From assembly GCF_052115485.1 (NCBI RefSeq), contig NZ_JBFRGU010000002.1, forward strand, positions 62,001-126,000: a stretch of 64,000 nucleotides of DNA, in the 5' to 3' direction. Within the stretch, counting starts at the first letter, position 1, and every line of letters begins with the position of its first letter. A program made the translations under genes and the position numbers. Below the pieces are notes generated by a model that worked only from the letters and a program-made list of their open reading frames with translations, was not told the DNA's origin and did no database searches. The DNA comes from Microvirga sp052115485. Lineage in GTDB: Bacteria > Pseudomonadota > Alphaproteobacteria > Rhizobiales > Beijerinckiaceae. This document shows, one piece after another, positions 51,468-61,087 of this stretch.

Positions 51468-54047
51468 TTACGATCCGCTGAGGACCGACTTCGCCTTGGA
51501 CCACCAGCCGGCCCGCTTCGGACGGTCCGGATCTTCCGGAGTCAGAACGACGGCGACGGGTTCGGGCTCGGGCTCGACCGGCGCCGGGGGCGCTTCGATT
51601 ACCTTCTCTTCGACAGGCTGTGCTGTCTGAGGCAGGAAGGTTTCTCTTGCGATGGGTTCTCTCGCGACGCGCGGCTCACGCTCTCGGCGGACTGGAGCCT
51701 CTACCGGGACCTCTGCCGCGAAGGCCGCTTCCTGCTCGCCAGCCGGACGCTCGGAGACCTGCTCCGCGCCTTCCTCGCGATTGCGGCCACGTCCGCCACG
51801 GCGTCCACGACGGCGGCGACGGCCGCCTCGCTCTTCGCCCTGCTCGCCACCCTCGGCCTCGGCGGCTTCCGCGACCTCTTCGCTTTGAGCGGCGTCTTCC
51901 TCTTCACCTTCCTCGGATTCAGCGCCTTCGTCGGCTCGTGCTTCGCTGGGAGCACCGTCACGGTCACGTCCGCGACGGCGACGACGGCGGCGGCGACGAC
52001 GGCCTTGGCCATCCTCTTCTTCGCCACGCTCACCTTCCGGCGCGCCTTCCACGCCTTCTGCTTCGTCCTCTGCCTCTTCGAACGTCGGCTCCTCGACCTC
52101 AGCCGGTTCATCGACGGGGATGATCGTGTCGATCTGGACGCCGGTTGCCGCTGCCTTGTGTTCAAGGCGCAGGGCCGGCTCGCCGCGATCGACCGCGAAC
52201 GTGGTCGTGCCCATCAGGCTGTCATCTGCGAGGACGGTGATGGAGACGCCGAAGCGCGTTTCCAGTTCGCGCAGGTGAATGCGCTTCTGGTTCAGCATGT
52301 AGAAGGCTGCCTCCGACCGTGCACGGACGACGAGGTTGTAGCCTGCGTTCTTGATCAGCGTTTCCTCGATGGAGCGCAGCACGTTCAGAGCGACCGACGG
52401 GGTCGCGCGAACGAAGCCGGTGCCGGCGCAATGCGGGCAGGGCACCGAGGAGGATTCGAGCACGCCCGTGCGGATGCGCTGGCGTGACATTTCCAGAAGG
52501 CCGAAGGGCGAAATGCGTCCGACCTGAATGCGGGCGCGGTCGTTCTTCAGGCACTCGTTCAGCTTCTTCTCGACAGCGCGATTGTTGCGCTTCTCTTCCA
52601 TGTCGATGAAGTCGATGACGACGAGGCCCGCGAGATCACGCAGACGCAGCTGCCGGGAGATTTCCTCGGCAGCTTCGAGATTGGTGCGAAGAGCCGTGTC
52701 CTCGATATTGTGCTCGCGGGTCGATCTCCCTGAGTTCACGTCGATGGAGACGAGCGCTTCCGTCGGGTTGATGACGAGATATCCGCCCGATTTCAACGTG
52801 ACCGTGTTCGAGAACATGGCATCGAGCTGCGCCTCGACGCCGTGCTTTGCGAAGAGCGGCTGCGGTTCGCGGTAGGGCTGAACGATCTTCGCATGGCTCG
52901 GCATGAGCATGCGCATGAAGTCCTTGGCCTCGCGATAGCCTTCGTCTCCCGAGACGAGGATGTCGTCGATATCTTTGTTGTAGAGGTCGCGGATGGCGCG
53001 CTTGATGAGCGAGCCCTCCTCATAGACCAGCGACGGCGCGGAGGAGGTGAGGGTGAGTTCCCGCACACTTTCCCACAGGCGCATCAGGTATTCGTAGTCG
53101 CGCTTGATTTCCGGCTTGGTGCGCGAGGCGCCCGCCGTGCGCAGGATGATGCCCATTCCGTCCGGCACCTCGAGATCCTGGGCGATCTCCTTCAAGCGCT
53201 TGCGGTCGGCCGCGTTGGTGATCTTGCGCGAAATACCGCCGCCACGACCCGTGTTCGGCATGAGAACCGAATAACGCCCAGCAAGCGAGAGATAGGTGGT
53301 GAGAGCCGCGCCCTTGTTGCCGCGCTCTTCCTTTACGACCTGAACCAGCAGAACCTGCCGGCGCTTGATCACTTCCTGGATCTTGTACTGCTTGCGCGGC
53401 ACGCGGGTGCGCTGCGGCATGTCTTCGAGCGCATCGTCGCCGCCGAGCTGCTCGATGACGTGGTGAGGCTCCACGTCGTCGTCTTCGTCGTCGTGATCCT
53501 CATCGCCGCTCTCGGCTTCGCCCTCGGATTGGGTGTGGTGCACCTCGGCGGCGCTGCCGCCTTCGAGAAGGACGACTTCTTCCGAGGCCTCGACCATTTC
53601 CGTCACATTGCCGGAAACCTCATCCTCGGCGGCTTCGCCTTCGACGGTCTCGCCTTCGGGCAAAGCTGCGCTGACGGTCTCGTCGGTCTCGGCCTTCTTG
53701 GGGGCGGAGCGGCGACGGCGGCGGTTGCGGCGCTCCTCCTCCTGCTCTTCCTCGGCTTGAGCCTCTGCCTCGGCTTCGAGGAGCGCCTGACGGTCGGCGA
53801 CGGGGATCTGGTAGTAATCGGGGTGGATCTCGCTGAAAGCGAGGAAGCCGTGACGGTTGCCGCCATATTCGACGAAGGCCGCCTGAAGCGACGGTTCTAC
53901 GCGGGTGACCTTCGCGAGGTAGATGTTACCTCGCAACTGCTTCCGGTTAGCTGATTCGAAGTCGAATTCTTCGACCTTTTGACCACGCACCACCACAACC
54001 CGGGTCTCTTCCGGGTGGGAGGTATCGATAAGCATCTTGTTTGCCAT
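51468..54047 (-). CDS. rne: ribonuclease E
   Basis: An 859-aa endoribonuclease that starts most mRNA decay and processes rRNA and tRNA; its C-terminal tail scaffolds the degradosome. An S1-type RNA-binding domain at the N-terminus is split by a long acidic/basic insert (about residues 90-225, AEEEQEEERRNRRRRRS and DEDHDDEDDDVEP), as usual in alphaproteobacteria. The catalytic core has DVNSGRSTREHNIEDTALRT (metal Asp), VIDFIDMEEKRNN and the zinc link VPCPHCAGTG. The tail (from about 650) is charged, with arginine runs GRRRRRRRRRRGRDRDG. A 620-bp leader precedes it, which may allow autoregulation. Confidence 0.96.
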   Translation of the reverse strand: MANKMLIDTSHPEETRVVVVRGQKVEEFDFESANRKQLRGNIYLAKVTRVEPSLQAAFVEYGGNRHGFLAFSEIHPDYYQIPVADRQALLEAEAEAQAEEEQEEERRNRRRRRSAPKKAETDETVSAALPEGETVEGEAAEDEVSGNVTEMVEASEEVVLLEGGSAAEVHHTQSEGEAESGDEDHDDEDDDVEPHHVIEQLGGDDALEDMPQRTRVPRKQYKIQEVIKRRQVLLVQVVKEERGNKGAALTTYLSLAGRYSVLMPNTGRGGGISRKITNAADRKRLKEIAQDLEVPDGMGIILRTAGASRTKPEIKRDYEYLMRLWESVRELTLTSSAPSLVYEEGSLIKRAIRDLYNKDIDDILVSGDEGYREAKDFMRMLMPSHAKIVQPYREPQPLFAKHGVEAQLDAMFSNTVTLKSGGYLVINPTEALVSIDVNSGRSTREHNIEDTALRTNLEAAEEISRQLRLRDLAGLVVIDFIDMEEKRNNRAVEKKLNECLKNDRARIQVGRISPFGLLEMSRQRIRTGVLESSSVPCPHCAGTGFVRATPSVALNVLRSIEETLIKNAGYNLVVRARSEAAFYMLNQKRIHLRELETRFGVSITVLADDSLMGTTTFAVDRGEPALRLEHKAAATGVQIDTIIPVDEPAEVEEPTFEEAEDEAEGVEGAPEGERGEEEDGQGRRRRRRRRRRGRDRDGAPSEARADEGAESEEGEEEDAAQSEEVAEAAEAEGGEQGEERGGRRRRRGRRGGRGRNREEGAEQVSERPAGEQEAAFAAEVPVEAPVRREREPRVAREPIARETFLPQTAQPVEEKVIEAPPAPVEPEPEPVAVVLTPEDPDRPKRAGWWSKAKSVLSGS

Positions 54048-54668
54048 GTTGGACTCTCGACATGGCGACCGGTGGCAAGACCTTGAGCGAAAGCCGCGCT
54101 GAAAGCGGGCGGCCGCGCCGGAAAACGAATCGGCGGGCTGGAAATGCGTGGGGATTGCGAACGGTCGCCATCGTGCGCCGCGTTGGGGCGCATTCTGGGT
54201 TAAACCGGGCCGAAGCCATGCCGAAACGTGTCAGGTCGAAACGGATCAAGCATGGGCTGGCGCGAGACAAATCGCGCGCATCGAAAAGTGCATCCACGAC
54301 AGTCAGGACTGACTTCGCTTGCGCAACCATTCAACGACGGCCCTTTCGAAAACGATGCGCCAGCGGGGCTGGCCATCGGCGAAAAACGGCGGAATTACGC
54401 CATATGAGCCTGTCCGTGTGCCTATTGGGCGTGACAAACGGCCGGTAGGATCGATCAACACAATCGTCTCCTCGGGCGCGCCGTCAGATTCGGCCATGCC
54501 GGACGGGATCCAGATCATTACAGATCGATTGGGGCATTTGGCAAGATGCTGGGACGATGTGACCTAGTTGCAACATGCCCCGATCAACGGCGTTTTATAG
54601 GCGGGAGCTTCATTAACCAAACCCGGACTATGGGGTAGGAGGGGCTCCCGGAGAAGCTGGCGATCAGG
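54048..54668. other. long leader/promoter region between rne and amiC
   Basis: A 621-bp divergent region. RNase E genes usually have a long, self-regulated 5' leader, and this spacing is consistent with one, but I cannot mark its structure. A possible 64-aa frame on the minus strand lies within it (54303-54497). Confidence 0.5.
54303..54497 (-). CDS. possible small protein, unknown
   Basis: A 64-aa frame in the rne leader region: MAESDGAPEETIVLIDPTGR, then TGSYGVIPPFFADGQPRWRI and VFERAVVEWLRKR. The composition and GC-rich third codon positions look protein-like. There is no good Shine-Dalgarno and no recognised family, so it may be chance. Confidence 0.3.
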   Translation of the reverse strand: MAESDGAPEETIVLIDPTGRLSRPIGTRTGSYGVIPPFFADGQPRWRIVFERAVVEWLRKRSQS

Positions 54669-55943
54669 ATGCACGATCTGTCTTTTTCATGGTTGGGCCG
54701 CGCATTCCTGCTCCTGGCGTTCATGGCGGGAGCGGGACAGGTCGTGGCCGCACCGAATGACGGCAAGGCCCCGCCCGCGGCGACGGAATCGGATCGAGGG
54801 CCGGCCATCGCCGCCGCGATCAATGTGGAGAGCGAGGCGTCCCGGACCCGTTTCAAGGTGGTTTTGTCCAAGCCAGTGACCGCAAAAGCCTTCGTCATGG
54901 AGCGGCCGGACCGTGTCATCGTCGATCTGCCTGAGGTCACCTTCCACGTGCCCGCCGAATCCGGCCGCAAGAAGGAAGGGGCCATCGCTTCCTTTCGCTA
55001 CGGCCTTTTCGCGCCCGGACAGTCTCGGGTCGTGATCGATCTGGCGCAGCCTGCAATCGTCTCGTCGGTCAACGTTTCATCGCGAATGGACGACGGTTCC
55101 TACCTTCTCACTCTCGAACTGACCAAGGTCGAGCGCGAGGAGTACAAGCGTGTGGCAACGGCCAGCGCGACGGCGACGGCAGCCAAACCTCCTATGTCCG
55201 TGCCGGAGCCCACTCCAAACAAGGACAATCGCCCCCTCATCGTGCTCGATCCTGGCCACGGCGGCATCGACCCCGGCGCGGCGTCATTGACCGGCACTTT
55301 CGAGAAGGAACTGGTTCTCGGCTTCGCCCAACTTCTGAAAAAGCGCCTCGATGAGGGTGGCCGCTATCGCGTGGTCCTGACCCGGGACAGCGACGTCTTC
55401 ATTTCCTTGGGCGAGCGGGTGAAATTCGCCCAGAAGCGCAAGGCTGACCTCTTCATCTCGATCCACGCGGATTCGATCTCGGGCGGCCAGCAGGATGTTC
55501 GGGGCTTGACGGTCTATACTCGCGCGGAACGGGCCTCGGACGCGGATTCAGCCCGTCTTGCCGACCGGGAAAACAAGGCCGATTCCATTGCGGGCGTCGA
55601 TACCAAGGAAGAGGCGGATGACGTTTCCGACATCCTACAGGAACTCACCTTGCGCGAAACGCGGGTTTTTTCGCACGGATTTGCGACGAATCTCGTCGGC
55701 GAACTCGAATCCGTCGCCCGCCTGAACAAGAATTCCCGTCGCGAGGCGGGGTTCTGGGTTCTGCGAGCCCATGACGTGCCCTCGGTTCTGTTGGAACTCG
55801 GTTATCTGTCGAGCCGGAAGGATTATGATCTCCTGGTGTCCGACGAGTGGCGCGGCAAGGCTACGGCGGCGATGGCGACGGCCATTGATCGTTTTTTCGC
55901 AACACGGCTCGCGAAACCGGGTCCTGCCGCAGTTTTACCATAG
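54669..55943 (+). CDS. amiC: N-acetylmuramoyl-L-alanine amidase
   Basis: A 424-aa periplasmic cell-wall hydrolase that cuts the bond between MurNAc and L-Ala, needed for daughter cell separation. Signal peptide (about residues 1-27), an AMIN domain that targets the septum (about 35-150, VIVDLPEVTFHVPAESGRKK), a linker rich in Ala/Thr/Pro, and an Amidase_3 zinc domain (about 175-415) with LDPGHGGIDPGAASLTGTFE (His and Glu zinc ligands), ISIHADSIS (His) and LELGYLSSRKD (catalytic Glu). A penicillin-binding protein gene follows 147 bp later on the same strand. Confidence 0.94.
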   Translation: MHDLSFSWLGRAFLLLAFMAGAGQVVAAPNDGKAPPAATESDRGPAIAAAINVESEASRTRFKVVLSKPVTAKAFVMERPDRVIVDLPEVTFHVPAESGRKKEGAIASFRYGLFAPGQSRVVIDLAQPAIVSSVNVSSRMDDGSYLLTLELTKVEREEYKRVATASATATAAKPPMSVPEPTPNKDNRPLIVLDPGHGGIDPGAASLTGTFEKELVLGFAQLLKKRLDEGGRYRVVLTRDSDVFISLGERVKFAQKRKADLFISIHADSISGGQQDVRGLTVYTRAERASDADSARLADRENKADSIAGVDTKEEADDVSDILQELTLRETRVFSHGFATNLVGELESVARLNKNSRREAGFWVLRAHDVPSVLLELGYLSSRKDYDLLVSDEWRGKATAAMATAIDRFFATRLAKPGPAAVLP

Positions 55944-56090
55944 ATACAGTGTGGATATCCCATAGCGGGCACGCGATTCCTCGGATAACAGGGCAGGGCT
56001 GACAGAAGCCTCTTGCCCGGTTTTGGGGTATCATGTCTCGGATCAGTGCGAGCAAGCGCCTTCGGGCGTCGACAACGGACCTTTTCTCGG

Positions 56091-58514
56091 ATGCGCATCG
56101 TCCTACGATTTTTCGGCTTCCTGTTTAGCGTCGGGGCGATTTTCTTCCTGATCGGAGCCGCTATTCTGGCCTATGGCTTCTGGCATTTCTCGAAGGATCT
56201 GCCGGACCATGCGCAGCTCGCCAATTACGAGCCGCCGGTGATGACCCGCGTCCACGCCACGGACGGAAGTCTGATTGCCGAATATGCCCGCGAGCGCCGG
56301 CTCTATCTGCCGATCCAGGCCGTGCCGAAGCTCGTCGTTTCCGCTTTCCTGTCCGCGGAGGACAAGAATTTCTACAAACATGCCGGTATCGACCCGGAGG
56401 GTATCGTTCGCGCCATCGTCGCGAATGTCGGCTCCGGCGGCAAGCGCGAGCAGGGCGCTTCGACCATCACCCAGCAGGTGGCCAAGAACTTCCTTCTCAC
56501 CAACGAGCGCAGCTACGAGCGCAAGATCCGTGAAGCTCTGATCGCGCTGCGGATGGAATCGACCTTCTCGAAGGACAAGATTCTTGAGCTCTACCTCAAT
56601 GAGATTTATCTCGGCCTCGGCAATTACGGCATTGCCGCCGCCTCGCTGAACTATTTCGGCAAGTCGGTTCACGAGCTTTCCATCTCGGAAGCGGCCTATC
56701 TGGCCGCCTTGCCGAAGGCACCGAACAATTATCACCCGTTCCGTCAGCGGCAGGCCGCTATCGGGCGTCGCAACTGGGTGATCGACCGAATGGTCGAGAA
56801 CGGCTACATCTCCCGTGAGGTTGCTGACACCGCGAAAAAGGATCCGCTGAACGTCACCCCGCGCGTCATCTCCCCGAACAGCATCGCTTCCGGTTATTTC
56901 GCGGAAGGCGTGCGTCGTGAGATCGCCGAGCGTTACGGCGAACAGAAGCTCTATGAAGGCGGCCTTTCGATCCGCACGACGCTCGACCCGCGCATGCAGG
57001 CCATGGCTCGCAAGTCGCTGGTCGACGGTCTCGTCCGGTACGATGAAGCCCGCGGCTGGCGCGGAGCTCAGCAGAAGATCGAGCTTGCCGGTCGCGAATG
57101 GGGCCTGGCTCTGGCCGAGGTGACCTCGCTTGCCGACGTGCAGCCCTGGCGCATGGGTGTCGTGCTTGACGTGTCCGGCGGGCGCGCCCGCATCGGCCTT
57201 CAGCCGAAGAAGGATTCGTCGGGGCAGGTGGTCAAGGAGCGCGAACTTGGCATCGTGTCAGCTGACGGCGTGAAGTGGACCCGACGCACGGTCGACAAGG
57301 TTCTGTCCTCCGGCGACGTGGTTTATGTGGATCCGCTGGACGGCAAGTCGGACCAGTTCCGTCTGCGTCAGGTGCCGGAAATCTCCGGCGCCATCGTCGC
57401 CATGGATCCCAATACCGGCCGCGTCCATGCGATGGTCGGCGGCTTCTCGTTCGATCAGAGCGAGTTCAATCGCGCCACGCAGGCCCTGCGTCAGCCGGGT
57501 TCTGCCTTCAAGCCGCTCGTCTATGCGACGGCTCTCGACAACGGCTATACCCCCTCGACCCTGATCCTCGACGATCCGCTCACGATCAATATGGGCCCGG
57601 GCCAGGAAGCGTGGTCGCCGTCGAACTTTGAGAATGGCGGCGGTGGCGCGCACACGCTCCGTTACGGCGTGGAGCATTCCAAGAACATCATGACCGTGCG
57701 CTTGGCGCGGGACGTCGGCATGCCGGTCGTGGCCGAATATGCCCGCCGCTTCGGCGTCTATGACGACATGCTGCCGCTTCTATCCATGTCGCTCGGTGCG
57801 GGCGAGACGACTGTCATGCGCATGACGGCGGCCTATTCCATGTTCGTGAATGGTGGCCACCGCATCAAGCCGAGTCTGATCGACCGGATTCAGGATCGCA
57901 GCGGCAAGACGATCTATCGTCATGACGACCGTCAATGCGGCGGTTGCGATGCCCCACGCTTCGACGGCAACGGGCCGCCGAAACTCGCGGACAATCGGGA
58001 AGAGGTGCTCGATCAGCTCACCGCCTATCAGATCACCTCGATCCTCGAAGGCGTCGTGCAGCGCGGTACGGGTCAATCGATCAAGGCCGTCGGCAAGCCT
58101 CTCGCGGGCAAGACCGGAACGACGAACGACGCGAAGGACGTGTGGTTCGTGGGCTTCTCGCCGGATCTCGCGGTCGGGGTCTTCCTCGGCTACGACAAGC
58201 CGCGTTCGCTGGGTGCCACGGCGCAGGCCGCGCATTATGCGGCGCCCGTGTTCCGCGATTTCATGAAGATGGCGCTGAAAGACAAGCCTTCGACGCCGTT
58301 CCGTGTCCCGGCCGGCATCAAACTCGTGCGCATCAATGCGGGCAGCGGCACGCGCGCGGGTCCGGGCGATGCCGGAGGCGTGATCGTCGAGGCGTTCAAG
58401 CCCGGCACCGCTCCGCCGGATTCCTATTCGCCGCCGGTAGAGCCGGGGCCGGAGGCAGGATTGGTCTCGCCGGAGGCGCAGCGGGCAATCGGTGCCGGAA
58501 CGGGCTTGTACTGA
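56091..58514 (+). CDS. mrcA: penicillin-binding protein 1A (bifunctional peptidoglycan synthase)
   Basis: An 807-aa inner-membrane enzyme that polymerises and crosslinks peptidoglycan. One N-terminal anchor (about residues 10-30, FSVGAIFFLIGAAILAYGF). Glycosyltransferase motifs: FLSAEDKNFYKHAGID, GASTITQQVAKNFLL and LNEIYLGLGNYGIAAASLNY. Transpeptidase motifs: PGSAFKPLVYATAL (SXXK), VEHSKNIMTVRLA (SXN) and LAGKTGTTNDAKDVWFVGFS (KTG). Between them is an OB-like insert. ATG 56091 gives the anchor start and is preferred over an open extension. Same strand as amiC and prfB. Confidence 0.95.
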   Translation: MRIVLRFFGFLFSVGAIFFLIGAAILAYGFWHFSKDLPDHAQLANYEPPVMTRVHATDGSLIAEYARERRLYLPIQAVPKLVVSAFLSAEDKNFYKHAGIDPEGIVRAIVANVGSGGKREQGASTITQQVAKNFLLTNERSYERKIREALIALRMESTFSKDKILELYLNEIYLGLGNYGIAAASLNYFGKSVHELSISEAAYLAALPKAPNNYHPFRQRQAAIGRRNWVIDRMVENGYISREVADTAKKDPLNVTPRVISPNSIASGYFAEGVRREIAERYGEQKLYEGGLSIRTTLDPRMQAMARKSLVDGLVRYDEARGWRGAQQKIELAGREWGLALAEVTSLADVQPWRMGVVLDVSGGRARIGLQPKKDSSGQVVKERELGIVSADGVKWTRRTVDKVLSSGDVVYVDPLDGKSDQFRLRQVPEISGAIVAMDPNTGRVHAMVGGFSFDQSEFNRATQALRQPGSAFKPLVYATALDNGYTPSTLILDDPLTINMGPGQEAWSPSNFENGGGGAHTLRYGVEHSKNIMTVRLARDVGMPVVAEYARRFGVYDDMLPLLSMSLGAGETTVMRMTAAYSMFVNGGHRIKPSLIDRIQDRSGKTIYRHDDRQCGGCDAPRFDGNGPPKLADNREEVLDQLTAYQITSILEGVVQRGTGQSIKAVGKPLAGKTGTTNDAKDVWFVGFSPDLAVGVFLGYDKPRSLGATAQAAHYAAPVFRDFMKMALKDKPSTPFRVPAGIKLVRINAGSGTRAGPGDAGGVIVEAFKPGTAPPDSYSPPVEPGPEAGLVSPEAQRAIGAGTGLY

Positions 58515-58639
58515 CGCCACCCACCACATGGACAACGAATGGAAGCTGGATCATTCACAAGATCCAACTTCTTTACACGCTCCGGCGGTCCTCTTAAACG
58601 GGATCGCTATCCCAACGGCAGAGTTCAAAAAGCAAGACA

Positions 58640-59768
58640 ATGCGCGCCGAAATTCAACACCTCGTAGATGAGACCAAGCAGTCAGTCGGGCTGCTGAGGA
58701 GGCATCTTTGACTGGGACAATGCCCAGAGACGCCTCGCTGAGCTGAACGCCAGCACCGAAGATCCCAACTTCTGGAACGATGCGGATGCCGCGCAGAAGA
58801 TCATGCGCGAACGCACATCCATCGAAGATCAGATCAATGCGATCAAACGCCTCGAGCAGGAACTCGACGACGCGATCACCCTGATCGAACTCGGTGAGAT
58901 GGAAGACGATCAAAGCACGATCACCGAAGGCGAGGAGGTGATCCGCGCCCTCCAGATCGAAGCCGCGCGCCGGCAGGTGGAAACGCTGCTCGCAGGCGAA
59001 GCCGACAGCAACGACACTTATGTGGAAGTGCATTCGGGCGCGGGCGGCACCGAGAGCCAGGACTGGACCAACATGCTTCAACGCATGTATGCGCGCTGGG
59101 CCGAGCGTCGGAAGTACAAGGTAGAACTTCTCGAAATCACCGACGGCGAAGAGGCGGGAATCAAGAGCGCGACGCTCCTGATCAAGGGTCTCAACGCCTA
59201 CGGGTGGCTGAAGACCGAATCCGGCGTGCACCGTCTGGTCCGTATCTCGCCCTTCGATTCGAATGCACGCCGCCATACGAGCTTCGCGTCGGTGTGGGTC
59301 TATCCGGTGGTGGATGACCGCATCAACATCGAGGTCAAGGAATCCGATTGCCGGATCGATACGTTCCGCTCCTCGGGTGCCGGCGGCCAGCACGTGAATA
59401 CGACCGATTCAGCCGTGCGTATCACCCACATCCCGACCGGCATCGTGGTGGCCTGTCAGCAGGAGCGCTCGCAGCACAAGAACCGGGCCACGGCCTGGAA
59501 CATGCTCCGCGCAAGGCTCTACGAGGCCGAACTGAAGAAGCGGGAAGAGAAGGCCAGTGCGGAAGCCGCCGCGAAGACGGATATCGGCTGGGGCCACCAG
59601 ATCCGCTCCTATGTGCTGCAGCCCTATCAGCTGGTGAAGGACCTGCGCACAGGCGCGCAATCCACGAGCCCGCAGGATGTGCTCGACGGTGACTTGGATC
59701 CATTCATGGAAGCCTCGCTCGCCCAGCGCGTCTATGGTGGTGGCGAAGCGGTCGATGATATCGACTAG
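58640..59768 (+). CDS. prfB: peptide chain release factor 2, with programmed +1 frameshift
   Basis: RF2 ends translation at UGA and UAA. The first 23 codons start at ATG 58640 and run to CTT TGA at 58706-58711. The ribosome then skips T58709 and continues GAC TGG GAC in the frame that ends at 59768, giving 375 aa. The classic elements are present: an internal Shine-Dalgarno-like AGGAGG, CTT slippery codon, and TGA C. RF2 blocks are ISPFDSNARRHTSFASVWVY (SPF stop-codon reader) and FRSSGAGGQHVNTTDSAVRI (GGQ, peptide release). The frameshift lets the cell sense RF2 level. Confidence 0.96.
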
Positions 59769-59832
59769 CGTCCGGTAAATACGAGTCTGATCATGTTGAT
59801 GGTGACATGGTCAGACTCTGCGAGACTGCGTC

Positions 59833-60984
59833 CTAGACGATGTAAAAACTGTCCCAGAAAGGAGCATCCGAATTGATCCCGAATTTGGCGAAGGCGATCT
59901 GCGCCAGGGGACCCGAGCCATCCGGATCGTAGAAGACGATCCGTCTGTCGTCGTCGTAGACGATCCGGTGATCCGCGTCGCTCGCATGAGTGTTTTTTGT
60001 AAAGGCGGCCTCGGACAGCCATCCTTTCGGAAGGGCCTTGAAGACCTTGGACGAGAGGACGATTCGGTCCAAACCGCTCGAATCGAGGCCGAACTGGAAG
60101 TCGACGATCTTGTCGATATTCTTTCGCGCATTGAGCGCGGTGGAGAATACGAAATCGTCGTTTCCATATCCGCCCGTGAGAGTGTCTTTTCCAAGACCGC
60201 CGTGCAGGACGTCGTTCCCGTCGAATCCATAGAGACGGTCGTTGCCCTTTTGACCTCTGATGACATCCTTGACGGCTGTGCCGAAGATCTTGTCCGAGTC
60301 GGATTTGCCGATCTGCGTCAGGATCTGCTTGGATGCTTGCCAACTCCACGCGGCAAGATGCGTACCGTCCTTCGACGGGGCGCCGTAGAGGGCTTGAATG
60401 GCCTCGATGTCGAGCCATCCGAGTTGGGGCGCTGAATACAGGTTTTCTCTTCCGGTATAACTCATCACCGTGTTGGTGATGTTGTCGAGTTCGGACGAGA
60501 GAAGCTGGTCGTTGTAGTCCATCTTGTGGAACGGATGCTTCAGCCCGAGCGCATGGCCGATTTCATGCAGCAGCACCAACGACTTGAAATTCCGGTCCTG
60601 CGTCAGCTCGTCCCGCGCGAGGGTGTTCAGGTAGACGTTGCCGTTGCTGAAGCTGCGATACAGATAGTCCTTGTCCGAATAGGATGAATACATCTCCGGG
60701 AATTCCGCATAGGCGGTGATGGTTTCCGAGGTTTTTTCCCATTGGAATTTCAATTCAGCGTTGTCGCCCCGCACCTCGATGAAGGAAATTCCCGACGCGT
60801 CGCCCCATTGTTTCAGCGCGGCGCGGGCCACGGCTTTGTCGGCGGCGTCGAATGCGGCCCAACCCGTCCAGGAAAAGCCGGATGTGGGGAATGAATAGGT
60901 GAGGATGACAGGGGTTCTCTGATCATTCAGAGACGGTTTGGAGTTCCAGCTGTAGCCGGAATGAAGGGCTTTGTAGTTCGGCAT
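59833..60984 (-). CDS. serralysin-like RTX metalloprotease (M10)
   Basis: A 383-aa zinc protease. The zincin motif HEIGHALGLKH (residues 140-150) and the Met-turn VMSYT (Met174) are intact. RTX repeats follow (about 240-275, GNDRLYGFDGNDVLHGGLGK) and a C-terminal unit with RIVFYDPDGSGPLAQIAFAK ending DSFYIV. The sequence begins close to the catalytic domain (VILTYSFP at 26-33), with little room for the propeptide of typical serralysins. It should be exported by a type I system. It is a likely secreted protease; no transporter or inhibitor gene adjoins it. Confidence 0.9.
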   Translation of the reverse strand: MPNYKALHSGYSWNSKPSLNDQRTPVILTYSFPTSGFSWTGWAAFDAADKAVARAALKQWGDASGISFIEVRGDNAELKFQWEKTSETITAYAEFPEMYSSYSDKDYLYRSFSNGNVYLNTLARDELTQDRNFKSLVLLHEIGHALGLKHPFHKMDYNDQLLSSELDNITNTVMSYTGRENLYSAPQLGWLDIEAIQALYGAPSKDGTHLAAWSWQASKQILTQIGKSDSDKIFGTAVKDVIRGQKGNDRLYGFDGNDVLHGGLGKDTLTGGYGNDDFVFSTALNARKNIDKIVDFQFGLDSSGLDRIVLSSKVFKALPKGWLSEAAFTKNTHASDADHRIVYDDDRRIVFYDPDGSGPLAQIAFAKFGINSDAPFWDSFYIV

Positions 60985-61067
60985 GGAGCAAGCTGGACCA
61001 TAGAGGAGTGTGAAACCCTCTTAAACGAAATAACAAAGCAACTCAACCCTAAGTAACAACAAGACCG

Positions 61068-61087
61068 AAGGGCGCTAAAGCGCCCTT
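61068..61087 (-). terminator. hairpin overlapping the bcp stop codon
   Basis: Stem AAGGGCGC / GCGCCCTT with a TAAA loop; on the minus strand followed by CGGTCTTGTTGTT. It overlaps the bcp stop codon. It is a probable but weak terminator, as the T-run is broken. Confidence 0.45.

Noticed and set aside
52842..53954. 370-codon open frame on the plus strand
   Set aside because: Antisense shadow of rne, whose family and motifs are certain.
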